Assembly: GCA_028872955.1 (NCBI GenBank)
Contig: JAGWNX010000019.1
Coordinates: forward strand, 1-50,285
DNA from: Acidobacteriota bacterium
GTDB lineage: Bacteria > Acidobacteriota > Terriglobia > Terriglobales > Acidobacteriaceae
DNA: 50,285 nucleotides
Direction of reading: 5' to 3'
The position numbers and the translations under genes are program-made. Positions within the stretch are counted from its first letter, which is position 1, and every line of letters begins with the position of its first letter. Of this stretch, positions 18,836 to 27,922 are shown piece after piece. The notes under the pieces are model-generated. The model worked only from the letters and a program-made list of their open reading frames with translations, was not told the origin of the DNA and made no database searches.

Positions 18836-19420
18836 CTACTGAGTCCGCCACAGAGCAGGCAGGCTGCCAGTGGGACCGTCCACGGGATCGCAGGCAGGGA
18901 ATGGCAGGTGTGTCATGCGCTCGGTCATGGCTGGATCGGGTGCCGTGCGGCAGATATCCCACGTCTGTTGCGGCGGGTAAGCGCCAACGACGAGAAAGTC
19001 TGCCGAGGCGTGGATGCGGCAGTGGCCCGTGCCACAAGGCAGCACGGCAACATCGCCTGCCTCCACCGTAACGAGGTGGCCACCCTCGCCTCCAAGCATG
19101 ATCTGTGCGCTGCCCTGCGCAAAGCCGAGCACCTCATGCGCGGTGGAGTGGTAGTGATGGAAGCTATAGACACCATTACGCCACTGTGGCGGCCAGCCGT
19201 TCTGTTGAAAGAGCTGTTCCAGCGCCGTAGCGGCTTCCTCGCTGCCCGTGGCAAGAATGCGCCGGTACAGCAGAACCGGCAGCTGCGGGTGATTGGGCAC
19301 CCAACCATTGCGCGAGAGCTGCAGCATCTCCGGCGTATGCGGACGCGCTGTGGCAAAGAGTCTACCCGGATCGGCGAGACCGAGGGCTGCAAGCGTGGTG
19401 GTAAAGCGGCGTCGATTCAT
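18836..19420 (-). CDS. Tat-signal YjlB-like cupin protein
   Basis: A 194-residue single-domain cupin. Residues 1-27 look like a twin-arginine signal ([15 protein letters not shown]), and the mature part resembles Bacillus Yjl[35 protein letters not shown] (cupin metal motif), [18 protein letters not shown]. YjlB-type cupins have no established reaction that I know of. The ATG lies only two bases after the stop of the semialdehyde dehydrogenase gene, so it is the last gene of the pyrimidine-catabolic operon. If the signal is real, the protein acts outside the cytoplasm, unlike its operon partners. The alternative is a cytoplasmic protein with an RR-rich N-terminus. Confidence 0.78.
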   Translation of the reverse strand: MNRRRFTTTLAALGLADPGRLFATARPHTPEMLQLSRNGWVPNHPQLPVLLYRRILATGSEEAATALEQLFQQNGWPPQWRNGVYSFHHYHSTAHEVLGFAQGSAQIMLGGEGGHLVTVEAGDVAVLPCGTGHCRIHASADFLVVGAYPPQQTWDICRTAPDPAMTERMTHLPFPACDPVDGPTGSLPALWRTQ

Positions 19421-19422
19421 CG

Positions 19423-20901
19423 TTAGAACCAGCGTGTCATCAGCACTTTCTGCTCGGTGTAGAAGTACACAGCGTCCTTGCCGTGTGCGTGCAGATCGCC
19501 GAAGAAGGAGCGCTTCCATCCGGCGAAGGGGAAGAAGGCCATCGGCGCTGCGACGGCCATGTTCACGCCCACCATGCCGACCTCGACGCGCTGCTGGTAC
19601 TCGCGCGCCGCCTTGCCGCTTTGCGTGTAGATGGTGGTGGTGTTGCCGAACTCAGACGCATTGACGATGCGAATCGCGTGGTCCAGGTCCGTGGCGCGCA
19701 GCACGGAGAGCACCGGCCCGAAGATCTCTTCCCGCGCGATGGCAGCATCGGGCGCGACATGGTCAAAGATAGTAGGGCCGACGAATGCGCCGCTCGGCGG
19801 CAGTGCCTGTGTCGCATGCTCCGGGCGACCGTCCAGCAGAAGGCTCGCGCCGGCTTGGATGCCCGAGTCGATGTAGCGGAGCACCCGTTGCTGTTGGTCG
19901 TGGCTGACGACCGGCCCGAGCGTCACTCCGCTGGTGAGGCCATTGCCCATCTGCAGCGCTGCGGCGCGCTCCACCAGCAGGGCAAGCAGCGGCTCTGCAA
20001 CCTCGCCTACAGGCACCAGCACGCTACCGGCCAGGCAGCGCTGGCCCGCGGCGCCAAAGGCAGAGCTGAGGATGGCGTCAACAGTCTTGGGAAGATCTGC
20101 GTCGGGCATGACAACCAGGTGGTTCTTCGCACCGCCCAGCGCCTGCACGCGCTTGCCCGCAGCGGCCGCCTGCGTGTACACCAGCCTGGCAATGGGCGAG
20201 GAGCCGACGAAGGAGATGGCCTTGATCAGCGGATGGGCGATCAGCGCCTCCACCACCTCGCGCCCGCCGTGTACCAGCTGCAGCACGTTCTCGGGCAGCC
20301 CGGCGTCGTAGAGCAACTCGATACAGCGAGTCGGCGTCATGGGTACGCGCTCTGAGGGCTTGAGCAGGAAGGTATTGCCGGCCGCGATGGCGAAGGGAAA
20401 CATCCACATGGGCACCATGGCAGGGAAGTTGAAGGGCGTGATGCCGGCGCAGACGCCGATCGGCTGACGCAGTGTCTCGCAGTCGATGCCGCGCGCCACC
20501 TCGCTCAGCGAGTCGCCCATCATCAGGCTGGGCATGCCGCATGCCACCTCCACCATCTGCACGCCGCGCTTCACCTCGGTCGCGGCGTCCTCATACACCT
20601 TGCCGTTCTCGCGGGTCAGGATCTCGGCAACCTCGCGCAGGTGCTTTTCCAGCAGCGCCTTGTAGCGGTAGAGCGGTTGGACGCGCTCCACCACCGGCAC
20701 CTCGCGCCAGTCGAGAAAGGCGTTGTGGGCAGCGCGTGCGGCGCGGTCCACGTCCGCTGCGGTGGCGTGCGTTACTGCGGCCAGGGTCGTGCCGTCGGCA
20801 GGATTGACAACCGGGTGGCTCGCTCCGGAGGGAGTGCACCAGGCCCCGTCGAGGTACGAGGGCACGGCCGCTGCGGCAGATAGGTTGACGGGGGTGCTCA
20901 T
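19423..20901 (-). CDS. mmsA: CoA-acylating (methyl)malonate-semialdehyde dehydrogenase
   Basis: A 492-residue aldehyde dehydrogenase of the MmsA/IolA type, converting malonate or methylmalonate semialdehyde with NAD+ and CoA to acetyl- or propionyl-CoA. Visible motifs: [52 protein letters not shown], the nucleophile cysteine in [21 protein letters not shown] and the terminal KVLMTRWF. The start is ATG 20901, overlapping the permease stop as ATGA. In this operon the natural substrate is probably malonate semialdehyde formed from beta-alanine. The required beta-alanine aminotransferase is not in the operon. Confidence 0.93.
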   Translation of the reverse strand: MSTPVNLSAAAAVPSYLDGAWCTPSGASHPVVNPADGTTLAAVTHATAADVDRAARAAHNAFLDWREVPVVERVQPLYRYKALLEKHLREVAEILTRENGKVYEDAATEVKRGVQMVEVACGMPSLMMGDSLSEVARGIDCETLRQPIGVCAGITPFNFPAMVPMWMFPFAIAAGNTFLLKPSERVPMTPTRCIELLYDAGLPENVLQLVHGGREVVEALIAHPLIKAISFVGSSPIARLVYTQAAAAGKRVQALGGAKNHLVVMPDADLPKTVDAILSSAFGAAGQRCLAGSVLVPVGEVAEPLLALLVERAAALQMGNGLTSGVTLGPVVSHDQQQRVLRYIDSGIQAGASLLLDGRPEHATQALPPSGAFVGPTIFDHVAPDAAIAREEIFGPVLSVLRATDLDHAIRIVNASEFGNTTTIYTQSGKAAREYQQRVEVGMVGVNMAVAAPMAFFPFAGWKRSFFGDLHAHGKDAVYFYTEQKVLMTRWF

Positions 20902-22340
20902 GCCTCTTCTCCTTCGATGCTGCCTGCTGCGGGGATGGGGGTGGTCGCGGACGCCTTGGCCATCAGCACGCGATAGACCAGGCCAGAGGTGCCGAAGCCG
21001 ACAAACCAGGCGTAGTCGTACAGCCAGTGGAGCGAGGGCACCACCAGCCCGATCAGCGCAACGGTCACGCCGCAGGCCAGTGCTGCCAGGGCACGCGGAT
21101 TGACGCCGCCGGTGTACTCGTACGGTCCGCCGCGGTGATAAAGCGACGAGACGTCGAGCCGGGTGCGGCGCAGGAAGAAGTAGTCGACGACCATGATGCC
21201 GGCGACCGGACCCAGCAGACCGGAGTAGCCAACCAGCCAGCCAAAGATGTAGTTGCCATAGGTGGCCATCAGCTTCCAGGGCATCATGGCCAGGCCAAGT
21301 ACGCCGGTGATGAGGCCGCCGGTGCGGAAGCTGATGAGGCGGGGTGCCAGGTTGGAGAAGTCGTTGGATGGCGAGACCACGTTGGCGCCGATGTTGACGT
21401 TGAGCGTTGCGACGAGGATGGAGATGAGCGCAAGAAAAGCTACAGCAGGTTGATGAAACCTGCCCAGCAGCGTAATAGGACTCCAGATGGGCTCGCCGAA
21501 GAGGACCGTCGAGGCGGATGTGCAGGCAATACCGAGGAAGGAGTACAGGGTCATGGCTACGGGCAGGCCGAATGCCTGGCCCAGGATCTGCGACTCCTGG
21601 TTGCGCGCGTAGCGTGTGAAGTCTGGAATGTTGAGCGAGAGAGTCGCCCAGTAGCCCACCATCGCGGTGAGCATGGGGAAGAAGAAGTGCAGGAAGGCGC
21701 CCGTGCTGTGGAAGCGGCTGGGTGCCGCCAGCATGGGGCCGAAGCCGCCGGCCTTGTGCAACATCCAGCCCAGCAGCACCAGCGACATGGTGAGCAGGAA
21801 CGGCGCCGAGAAGCTCTGCAGAAAGCGAATGGACTCCACCCCGCGCCAAACGACCGCCATGTTGAGCAACCAGAAGCTCACAAAGCAGATCCACAGCACC
21901 AGCGGCATGTGCAGCGTTGCGGGCCACAGCACGTTCACCATCGCGGCGATCGACTGACCGCCGATCCAGGTCTGGATGCCGAACCACCCGCACGCCACGA
22001 TGGCGCGCAGCGTGGCAGGGATGTTGGCCCCGCGAACGCCGAAGCTGGCGCGAACAAACACCGGGAAGGGAATGCCGTACTTGGCGCCGGCGTGCGCGTT
22101 CAGCAGCATGGGGACCAGCACGATGAGGTTGCCCAGCAGAATGGTCGCCACGGCCTGCAGCCAGTTCATGCCACCAGCGATGAGCGACGAGGCGAGCATG
22201 TAGGTGGTCACCTCCATCGACATGGAGAACCACAGCGCTATGTAGTTGTAGGTGCCCCAGGTGCGATGCGCGGGCGTGGTGGGAGCAAGGTCTTCGTTGT
22301 ACAGGCTGGCGGTGGTCTGCGGCAGGTGCGGTGCGCTCAT
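20898..22340 (-). CDS. NCS1-family nucleobase/hydantoin:cation symporter
   Basis: A 480-residue, 12-helix inner-membrane symporter of the NCS1 (Mhp1/PucI/CodB-like) family. The family marks are LYNEDLAPT near the N-terminus, TYNYIALWFSMSMEVTTYMLASS, GIPFPVFVRASFGVRGANIPA and a GWFGIQTWIGGQS segment. Substrates of the family are uracil, cytosine, allantoin or hydantoins; the operon points to uracil, thymine or a dihydropyrimidine. ATG 22340 is chosen over ATG 22346 because GGAGGGG lies seven bases upstream and it overlaps the dihydropyrimidinase stop as ATGA. Confidence 0.9.
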   Translation of the reverse strand: MSAPHLPQTTASLYNEDLAPTTPAHRTWGTYNYIALWFSMSMEVTTYMLASSLIAGGMNWLQAVATILLGNLIVLVPMLLNAHAGAKYGIPFPVFVRASFGVRGANIPATLRAIVACGWFGIQTWIGGQSIAAMVNVLWPATLHMPLVLWICFVSFWLLNMAVVWRGVESIRFLQSFSAPFLLTMSLVLLGWMLHKAGGFGPMLAAPSRFHSTGAFLHFFFPMLTAMVGYWATLSLNIPDFTRYARNQESQILGQAFGLPVAMTLYSFLGIACTSASTVLFGEPIWSPITLLGRFHQPAVAFLALISILVATLNVNIGANVVSPSNDFSNLAPRLISFRTGGLITGVLGLAMMPWKLMATYGNYIFGWLVGYSGLLGPVAGIMVVDYFFLRRTRLDVSSLYHRGGPYEYTGGVNPRALAALACGVTVALIGLVVPSLHWLYDYAWFVGFGTSGLVYRVLMAKASATTPIPAAGSIEGEEA

Positions 22341-23740
22341 TGCCATGCCCCTCCGCGTGCCTCCCGGCGCAGGTACTGGCCGCGGCCAATGCGGCCCAGA
22401 TAGAGTCCACGATCCACGATCAGCTCGCCGCGCGAGTAGACCTGCCGCGCATTGCCCTGTACCTGGAACCCCTCAAACATTGAGTAGTCCACGCGCATGT
22501 GATGGGTGGCGGCGGAGATGGTGTGCAGCGCGTGCGGGTCCCAAAGAACGACGTCGGCGTCGCTGCCTGCTGCCAGCACGCCTTTGCGCGGATAGAGGCC
22601 GAAGATGCGTGCGGGCGACTCCGCCGTGATCTCGACAAAGCGGTTCAGCGTGATCTGGTTGCAGTTGACGCCGTGGTGGTAGATCAACTGCATGCGGTTC
22701 TCAACGCCGGGGCCGCCGTTGGGTATCTTGGTGAAGTCGTCTTTGCCCAGCGTCTTCTGATCCGCAAAGCAGAACGGACAGTGATCGGTGGAGACCACCT
22801 GCAGATTGTCCGTGCGCAGCCCGTCCCACAGCCTGGGCTGGTTGCGCTTTTCGCGCAGCGGCGGGGTAAAGACGTACTTGGCATCTTCGAAGCTGGTTCC
22901 GGTCTGGTTGTCTTCGATGGAGAGCAGCAGGTACTGCGGGCAGGTCTCGGCAAAGGCAGGCAGGCCGCGGTCGCGCGCCTCTCGTACCTGATTCAACGCG
23001 TGCTCGCTGGACAGATGCACGATGTAGACCGGCACGCCGGCGATCTCTGCCAGTGCGATGGCGCGATGCACGGCTTCTGCCTCGGCCAGGGTGGGTCGGG
23101 AGAGCGCGTGGTAGATCGGCGCGGTCTTGCCGGCGGCCAGAGTCTGCTGCACAATCACGTCGATGGCCGAGCCATTCTCCGCATGCATGCAGATGAGCGC
23201 GCCGTTCCTCGCCGTGCGTTGCAGCGCCTTCAGGATGGTACCGTCGTCGACCATCAGCACATTGGGGTACGCCATAAAGAGCTTGAAGCTGGCGACTCCC
23301 TCCTGCACCATGTCGTCCATGTCCTCCAGGCCCTGCTTGCCGGCATCGCTCCCCAGGTCGGTAACGATCATGTGCAGGCCGTAGTCAATGCAGGCCTTGC
23401 CCTCTGCCTTGCGCCACCAGGTGTCCAGCGCGTCGCGCATGCGTGTGCCTTTGGCCTGGATGGCGAAGTCCACGATGGTGGTGGTGCCGCCGATGGCAGC
23501 AGCGCGCGTGCCGGTCTCAAAGTCATCGGCAGAGACGGTGCCGCCGAAGGGCATGTCCATGTGCGTGTGCACGTCAATGCCGCCCGGCAGTACCAGCAGA
23601 CCCGTGGCATCCACCAGCGTGTGGCCGGTGGGGTCGATGCCCGCGCGAACCTCGCGGATGATGCTTCCCTCGATCAATACATCCGCGGTGAAGGTCTCGC
23701 GCGCTGTCACCACCTGCCCGTTCTGAATGAGTGTGCCCAT
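22337..23740 (-). CDS. Dihydropyrimidinase (D-hydantoinase)
   Basis: A 467-residue cytoplasmic zinc amidohydrolase opening dihydrouracil or dihydrothymine to N-carbamoyl-beta-amino acids, the second step of reductive pyrimidine degradation. Metal and catalytic motifs are in order: GGIDVHTHMDMPF, the carboxylated-lysine strand SFKLFMAYPN, CMHAENG, YIVHLSSEHA and VSTDHCPF, followed by the substrate-loop NGGPGVENRM. ATG 23740 overlaps the preA stop (TGATG), giving the normal family length. The frame stays open upstream but without homology. Hydantoin or allantoin-like substrates are less likely given preTA next to it. Confidence 0.94.
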   Translation of the reverse strand: MGTLIQNGQVVTARETFTADVLIEGSIIREVRAGIDPTGHTLVDATGLLVLPGGIDVHTHMDMPFGGTVSADDFETGTRAAAIGGTTTIVDFAIQAKGTRMRDALDTWWRKAEGKACIDYGLHMIVTDLGSDAGKQGLEDMDDMVQEGVASFKLFMAYPNVLMVDDGTILKALQRTARNGALICMHAENGSAIDVIVQQTLAAGKTAPIYHALSRPTLAEAEAVHRAIALAEIAGVPVYIVHLSSEHALNQVREARDRGLPAFAETCPQYLLLSIEDNQTGTSFEDAKYVFTPPLREKRNQPRLWDGLRTDNLQVVSTDHCPFCFADQKTLGKDDFTKIPNGGPGVENRMQLIYHHGVNCNQITLNRFVEITAESPARIFGLYPRKGVLAAGSDADVVLWDPHALHTISAATHHMRVDYSMFEGFQVQGNARQVYSRGELIVDRGLYLGRIGRGQYLRREARGGAWQ

Positions 23741-25152
23741 CAGTCCCCTGTCTCCGTCGCAGTGTGCGTGCCGGCCTCGGCGACGCGCTGCTCCCAACTC
23801 TGTGCGGCCTCTCCGGTGGGGCGCTCCTGCATGGTGATGCACTGCTCGACCGGGCAGACAAGCGAGCACAGATTGCAGCCCACGCACTCGCTCTCATCCA
23901 CCCGTGGAATACGCGCCAGCGGGGCCTGGTATGGGCCGTGCTCCTCGCGCGGCGGGTCCAGGCGCGGAATGGGTGTGACGGCGATGGAGCCCAGGCTGCG
24001 CGCCGTGTGGGCGGCCGGCGTGGTGTGGAGCTCCACATGCCCGTCGCGCGGTCCCTCCACGCGATCAAGGTGGATGCACTGGTGTGCGCCATCCCAGCAG
24101 GCGATGTGGCACAGGTCGCAGCCAATGCAGCGCGACTCGTCGATGTGCGCGACTATCTTGTAGTTCAGGTTCAGGTGCTTCCAGTCGGTGACGCGGGGCA
24201 GGCTCAGGCCGCGAACCTCATCAAGTGTCCGGAAGCCCTTGCTGTCCATCCACTGGCTCAGTCCGTCGGCCAGGTCCTCGACGATTCGATATCCGTAGTG
24301 CATCACGGCGGTGCATACCTGCACCGAGGTGCAGCCCAGCAGCAGAAACTCTGCCGCGTCCTGCCAGGTGGCAACCCCGCCGATGCCGGACAGGGGCAGC
24401 GCGGCTGTCGGATCTGCCATGACGGACTGCACCATGTTCAACGCAATCGGCTTGACCGCCGGGCCGCAGTAGCCGCCGTGGGCGGAGCGACCATCCACGT
24501 TGGGTCGCGGCGTCAGCGTGTCCAGATCAATGCCGGTGATGGAGTTGATGGTGTTGATCGCGGAGAGGCCGTCAGCCCCGGCCGCCCTGGCCGCGCGCGC
24601 CGTGGTGCGAATGTCCGTGATGTTCGGTGTCAGCTTCACCAGCACGGGCGTGCGGGCTACCTCCTTCACCCACTCGGTAATCATGTGGGTGTAGTAGGGG
24701 TCCTGGCCAACGGCGGAGCCCATGCCGCGCTCACTCATGCCGTGTGGACAGCCAAAGTTCAACTCCAGACCATCTGCGCCGGCGTCCTCTGCGCGCTTCA
24801 CGATCTCGTGCCACGCCTCGCGGCGCGACTCCACCATCAGCGACGCAAGCACGGCGTGCCTGGGATAGCGTCGCTTCACCTCGGCGATCTCGCGCAGGTT
24901 CACCTCAATGGGCCGGTCGCTGATCAGCTCAATGTTGTTCAGGCCCATCATGCGCTGTCCTGCCCAGTCGATGGAGGAGTAGCGCGAACTGACGTTGGTA
25001 ATCGGCTCTCCGATCGTCTTCCACACGGCACCGCCCCAGCCTGCGTCAAACGCGCGCATAATCTGCTCGCCACAGTTGGTGGGCGGCGCAGAGGCGAGCC
25101 AGAACGGATTTGGCGAAGCGATGCCGGCGAAGTTGCAGTTCAGGTCAGCCAT
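23740..25152 (-). CDS. preA: NAD(P)-dependent dihydropyrimidine dehydrogenase, FMN/Fe-S subunit
   Basis: A 470-residue subunit that reduces uracil or thymine to the dihydro form with electrons from PreT. The N-terminal TIM barrel resembles dihydroorotate dehydrogenase (FAGIASPNPFWLASAPP, LELNFGCPHGMSERGMGSA, VKLTPNITDI, PLSGIGGVATW). The C-terminus carries two 4Fe-4S motifs: CIGCDLCHIAC (first Cys near residue 342) and CVGCNLCSLVC (near 423). The spacing of 81 residues between them is about 45 longer than I recall for Escherichia coli PreA; the extra piece is Pro/His-rich. The start is ATG 25152, overlapping the preT end by eight bases. Confidence 0.94.
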   Translation of the reverse strand: MADLNCNFAGIASPNPFWLASAPPTNCGEQIMRAFDAGWGGAVWKTIGEPITNVSSRYSSIDWAGQRMMGLNNIELISDRPIEVNLREIAEVKRRYPRHAVLASLMVESRREAWHEIVKRAEDAGADGLELNFGCPHGMSERGMGSAVGQDPYYTHMITEWVKEVARTPVLVKLTPNITDIRTTARAARAAGADGLSAINTINSITGIDLDTLTPRPNVDGRSAHGGYCGPAVKPIALNMVQSVMADPTAALPLSGIGGVATWQDAAEFLLLGCTSVQVCTAVMHYGYRIVEDLADGLSQWMDSKGFRTLDEVRGLSLPRVTDWKHLNLNYKIVAHIDESRCIGCDLCHIACWDGAHQCIHLDRVEGPRDGHVELHTTPAAHTARSLGSIAVTPIPRLDPPREEHGPYQAPLARIPRVDESECVGCNLCSLVCPVEQCITMQERPTGEAAQSWEQRVAEAGTHTATETGD

Positions 25153-26491
25153 GGCTGGCCTCCTTCGCCGTGCCGAGCGCTGCGGCGATACCGCAAGCCG
25201 CGCGCTTGCCGTCGGCCACCGCATCCACCACCTCGCGACCGCCGTTCACGCAGTCGCCACCGGCAAAGTACCTGGGGTGCGTCGTCTGTCCGCTCGCACG
25301 ATCGATCACCACTCGTCCCTTCTCGATCTGCAGTCCGCGGACGCGCTGCAGAAACGTGAGTAAGGGCGACTGGCCGATGGCGGGAATAATCAGGTCGCAC
25401 TCCAGGGTGAAGTTGGAGTCTGCCGTCAGCACAAAGTCGCCGTGGCGGTTGACCTCCACGCGCGTACACTCCAGCGTCGTCCGCTCGTCTTCGGGCGCAT
25501 GGTGAATCGCGATCGGGAGCGTGCCCCACAGGAATGTGACGCCCTCGTGCCGCGCATGTTCGATCTCAAAGTCAAAAGCAGAGACCTGCTGCGGGCCACG
25601 CCGGTAGAGCACACTCACGGTCTGGGCGCCCAGCCTGCGTGCCGCAATGGCCGCGTCAATGGCCGTATTCCCCGCTCCGATGACCACGACGTGGCTGCCC
25701 ACGTCCTCACGTCGGCCCAGCTTGTAGCTCTCAATAAACTCCAGCGCATCTACCAGGCACGGGGCCCCATCGCCGGCGATGCCGAGCTTGTGCATGGCAC
25801 CCAGGCCCACACCCAGAAAGATCGCGTCGTAGCTCGACTCCAGCTCCTTCAGGTCAGCCTCAGTTGCGATCTCGCGGGTGGCAAAGGTGACGCCCAGAGC
25901 GCGGATCTGCTCGATCTCGCGCAGGCTGTCCGCAGTGCGCAGCTTGTACTGGGCCACCCCGTAGCTGTTCAGCCCGCCGGGCAGCGCGCGTCGCTCGTAG
26001 ATGGTTACGGCAAAGCCTTGCTGGCGCAGCTCCGCCGCACAGGCCAGGGAAGCCGGGCCACCGCCGATGCAGGCGACGCTTTGCGAGCGAGCGGTCGCCT
26101 TGCGCTGCGGAATCCTGCCCCCGGCCGCGTAGAACGTATCCATGGCGAAGCGCTGCAGCCGTCCAATGGCGATCGGCTCCTGTTGCTGGTGGTGCAGCAC
26201 GCAGGCGCCCTCGCACAGAACCTCGACCGGGCATACGCGTGCGCAGCTGGCCGCAAGCACGTTCGCCTCCAGGATGGAGACGGCGGCTCCGCGCAGGTTG
26301 TGCGTGGCGATCTTCTTGATGAAGCGTGGCACGTCGATGTGAGTCGGGCAGGCAGCCGTGCAGGGCGCGTCAAAGCAGTTCAGGCAGCGATTGGCCTCCA
26401 TCACGGCGTGCTGCGCCGTCAGCGCAGGGTGCAGCTCCGGAAATCTCGCAGCCAGTTCCGGGTGCTCTTCGTAGGGGACCGATGTTGCCAA
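25145..26491 (-). CDS. preT: NAD(P)-dependent dihydropyrimidine dehydrogenase, FAD/NAD-binding subunit
   Basis: A 448-residue flavoprotein related to the small subunit of glutamate synthase. It takes electrons from NAD(P)H and passes them to PreA. The N-terminal Fe-S domain has RCLNCFDAPCTAACP and SCARVCPVEVLCEGAC. The FAD Rossmann motif is ACIGGGPASLACA and the NAD(P) motif is VVIGAGNTAIDAAIAA. The C-terminal FAD segment reads YFAGGDCVNGGREVV. No in-frame ATG fits; TTG 26491 has GGAGG six bases upstream and is the best start. An out-of-frame ATG (26495) lies between the two. It overlaps preA. Confidence 0.92.
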   Translation of the reverse strand: MATSVPYEEHPELAARFPELHPALTAQHAVMEANRCLNCFDAPCTAACPTHIDVPRFIKKIATHNLRGAAVSILEANVLAASCARVCPVEVLCEGACVLHHQQQEPIAIGRLQRFAMDTFYAAGGRIPQRKATARSQSVACIGGGPASLACAAELRQQGFAVTIYERRALPGGLNSYGVAQYKLRTADSLREIEQIRALGVTFATREIATEADLKELESSYDAIFLGVGLGAMHKLGIAGDGAPCLVDALEFIESYKLGRREDVGSHVVVIGAGNTAIDAAIAARRLGAQTVSVLYRRGPQQVSAFDFEIEHARHEGVTFLWGTLPIAIHHAPEDERTTLECTRVEVNRHGDFVLTADSNFTLECDLIIPAIGQSPLLTFLQRVRGLQIEKGRVVIDRASGQTTHPRYFAGGDCVNGGREVVDAVADGKRAACGIAAALGTAKEASHG

Positions 26492-26537
26492 GCATGACCT
26501 CCGCAAACGTCAGATGGGGTTGGGTCGGTTGCGTGCC

Positions 26538-27407
26538 TCAGGGTTTGACGAGATCTCCGTACATGTCCGGTCGCCGATCGCGGAAGAACTGCCAGGTCTT
26601 GCGCACCTCGGCGATCTGGTCCAGGTCAAGGTCGGCGGTCAGCACCTCGTCCTGATCACGCGAGGCCTGCGCGAAGATCTGCCCGCGCGGATCGCAGAAG
26701 TAGCTTTGGCCGTAGAACTCGCCGATGTTCCACGGAGCCTCAGTGCCTACACGGTTGATGGCGCCCACAAAGTAGCCGTTGGCGGCTGCGTGCGCGGGCT
26801 GCTCCAGCTTCCACAGGTACTCGCTCAGGCCGGCTACCGTAGCCGAGGGGTTGAAGACGATCTCTGCGCCATTCAGCCCCAGCGCCCGCGCACCCTCCGG
26901 AAAGTGGCGGTCGTAGCAGATATACACGCCGATCTTGACGAACCCGAGATCGAAGACCGGATAGCCCAGGTTGCCGGGGCGGAAGTAGAACTTCTCCCAG
27001 AAGCCGGGCGCAACGTGCGGAATATGCGTCTTGCGATACTTGCCCAGGTAGTTGCCGTTGCTGTCCAGGACGGCGGCCGTGTTGTAGTAGACGCCTTCGC
27101 TCTCCACCTCGTAGACCGGCACAATCAGGGCGACGTGCAGCTCGGCCGCAAGCTGCTGCATCAGCCGGATGGTGGGCCCATGGGGCACAGGCTCCGTGGT
27201 GTCGTACCAGCGCGTGGTCTGCTCTGCGCAGAAGTACGGGCCGTAGAAGATCTCCTGCAGGCAGATGATCTGCGCGCCCTGGGCCGCGGCCTTGCGGATC
27301 ATGCCGACGTGCTTCTCAATCATGGCCTGCTTGATGGCGGCCAGTGAGCTCTCGGCTGGTTCTACGTTGCTGGCCTGAATGAGCGAACAGCGGACGATGC
27401 GTGCCAT
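26538..27407 (-). CDS. Nitrilase-family beta-ureidopropionase (N-carbamoyl-beta-alanine amidase)
   Basis: A 289-residue carbon-nitrogen hydrolase with the Glu-Lys-Cys triad in its usual settings: LQEIFYGPYF, GKYRKTHIPH and VYICYDRHFPE. The operon implies hydrolysis of N-carbamoyl-beta-alanine to beta-alanine, CO2 and ammonia, the third step of the reductive pyrimidine route. N-carbamoylputrescine amidase is a close relative and the main alternative. The ATG has AGGAG nine bases upstream. It lies 46 bp before preT and 36 bp after the cupin gene, all on the minus strand. Confidence 0.9.
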   Translation of the reverse strand: MARIVRCSLIQASNVEPAESSLAAIKQAMIEKHVGMIRKAAAQGAQIICLQEIFYGPYFCAEQTTRWYDTTEPVPHGPTIRLMQQLAAELHVALIVPVYEVESEGVYYNTAAVLDSNGNYLGKYRKTHIPHVAPGFWEKFYFRPGNLGYPVFDLGFVKIGVYICYDRHFPEGARALGLNGAEIVFNPSATVAGLSEYLWKLEQPAHAAANGYFVGAINRVGTEAPWNIGEFYGQSYFCDPRGQIFAQASRDQDEVLTADLDLDQIAEVRKTWQFFRDRRPDMYGDLVKP

Positions 27408-27443
27408 GCGGTAGGGCTCCTTCTTCGAATTGCTCTGGCCGGG

Positions 27444-27815
27444 CTAGCTGCCCTTGGTGACCAGATCGCGATAGTCGTTGCGGATGGGCGTGAAGACGTC
27501 CAGCACCTCCGAGGCTTCATAGGCCGAGGCCTGATGCTGCTGGCCGCCGTTCACGACGAAGCTGTCCCCGGCGTGCACGTCGAACTCGCGGCCTTCAATC
27601 TCAACGTGCAGCGACCCGCGCACCACATAAACCAGCTGGTGGTGCGGATGGCTGTGGCGCGCACCCACCCAGCCCTGCTCAAAGTAGTGACGAATCAGCA
27701 TCAGCTGGTCGGTGTGGGCCAGCACCTGCCGCACCATGCCCGGCTCGGGCGTAAAGCTCTCGGCGGCTTCGTTCTTAACGATGGTCCAGTCCTGAGGTTC
27801 GAGTGTCTCGGGCAT
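27444..27815 (-). CDS. Small cupin protein, first gene of the pyrimidine-catabolic operon
   Basis: A 123-residue single cupin: the first motif GARHSHPHHQLVYVVRGS carries the usual metal-binding histidines, and the second is DSFVVNGGQQHQAS. The reaction is unknown; small cupins serve as dioxygenases, isomerases or ligand sensors. ATG 27815 has AGGA eight bases upstream and is preferred to TTG 27821. It is transcribed divergently from the zinc dehydrogenase across a 107-bp gap that should contain both promoters. A stabilising or intermediate-processing role in uracil breakdown is possible but unproven. Confidence 0.82.
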   Translation of the reverse strand: MPETLEPQDWTIVKNEAAESFTPEPGMVRQVLAHTDQLMLIRHYFEQGWVGARHSHPHHQLVYVVRGSLHVEIEGREFDVHAGDSFVVNGGQQHQASAYEASEVLDVFTPIRNDYRDLVTKGS

Positions 27816-27922
27816 CTGCAATTTCCTGTGGGTGAAGTCTGTACTTTAGCTTAAATTTCGCTCTGTGTAGACCCCCCGTGTCGAGTTCGCACGATGTAGT
27901 CTGGTTGGCGGAGGCGATCCCT

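Noticed and set aside
19423..22410. A 995-codon open frame that could read as a fusion protein ending in the semialdehyde dehydrogenase.
   Set aside because: Its N-terminal half is the antisense-like alternative frame of the NCS1 permease gene and has no domain. The dehydrogenase starts at ATG 20901 with an ATGA overlap.
22499..25359. Two long plus-strand frames (about 550 codons each) opposite dihydropyrimidinase, preA and preT.
   Set aside because: They contain no recognisable motifs and lie opposite three firmly identified enzymes.
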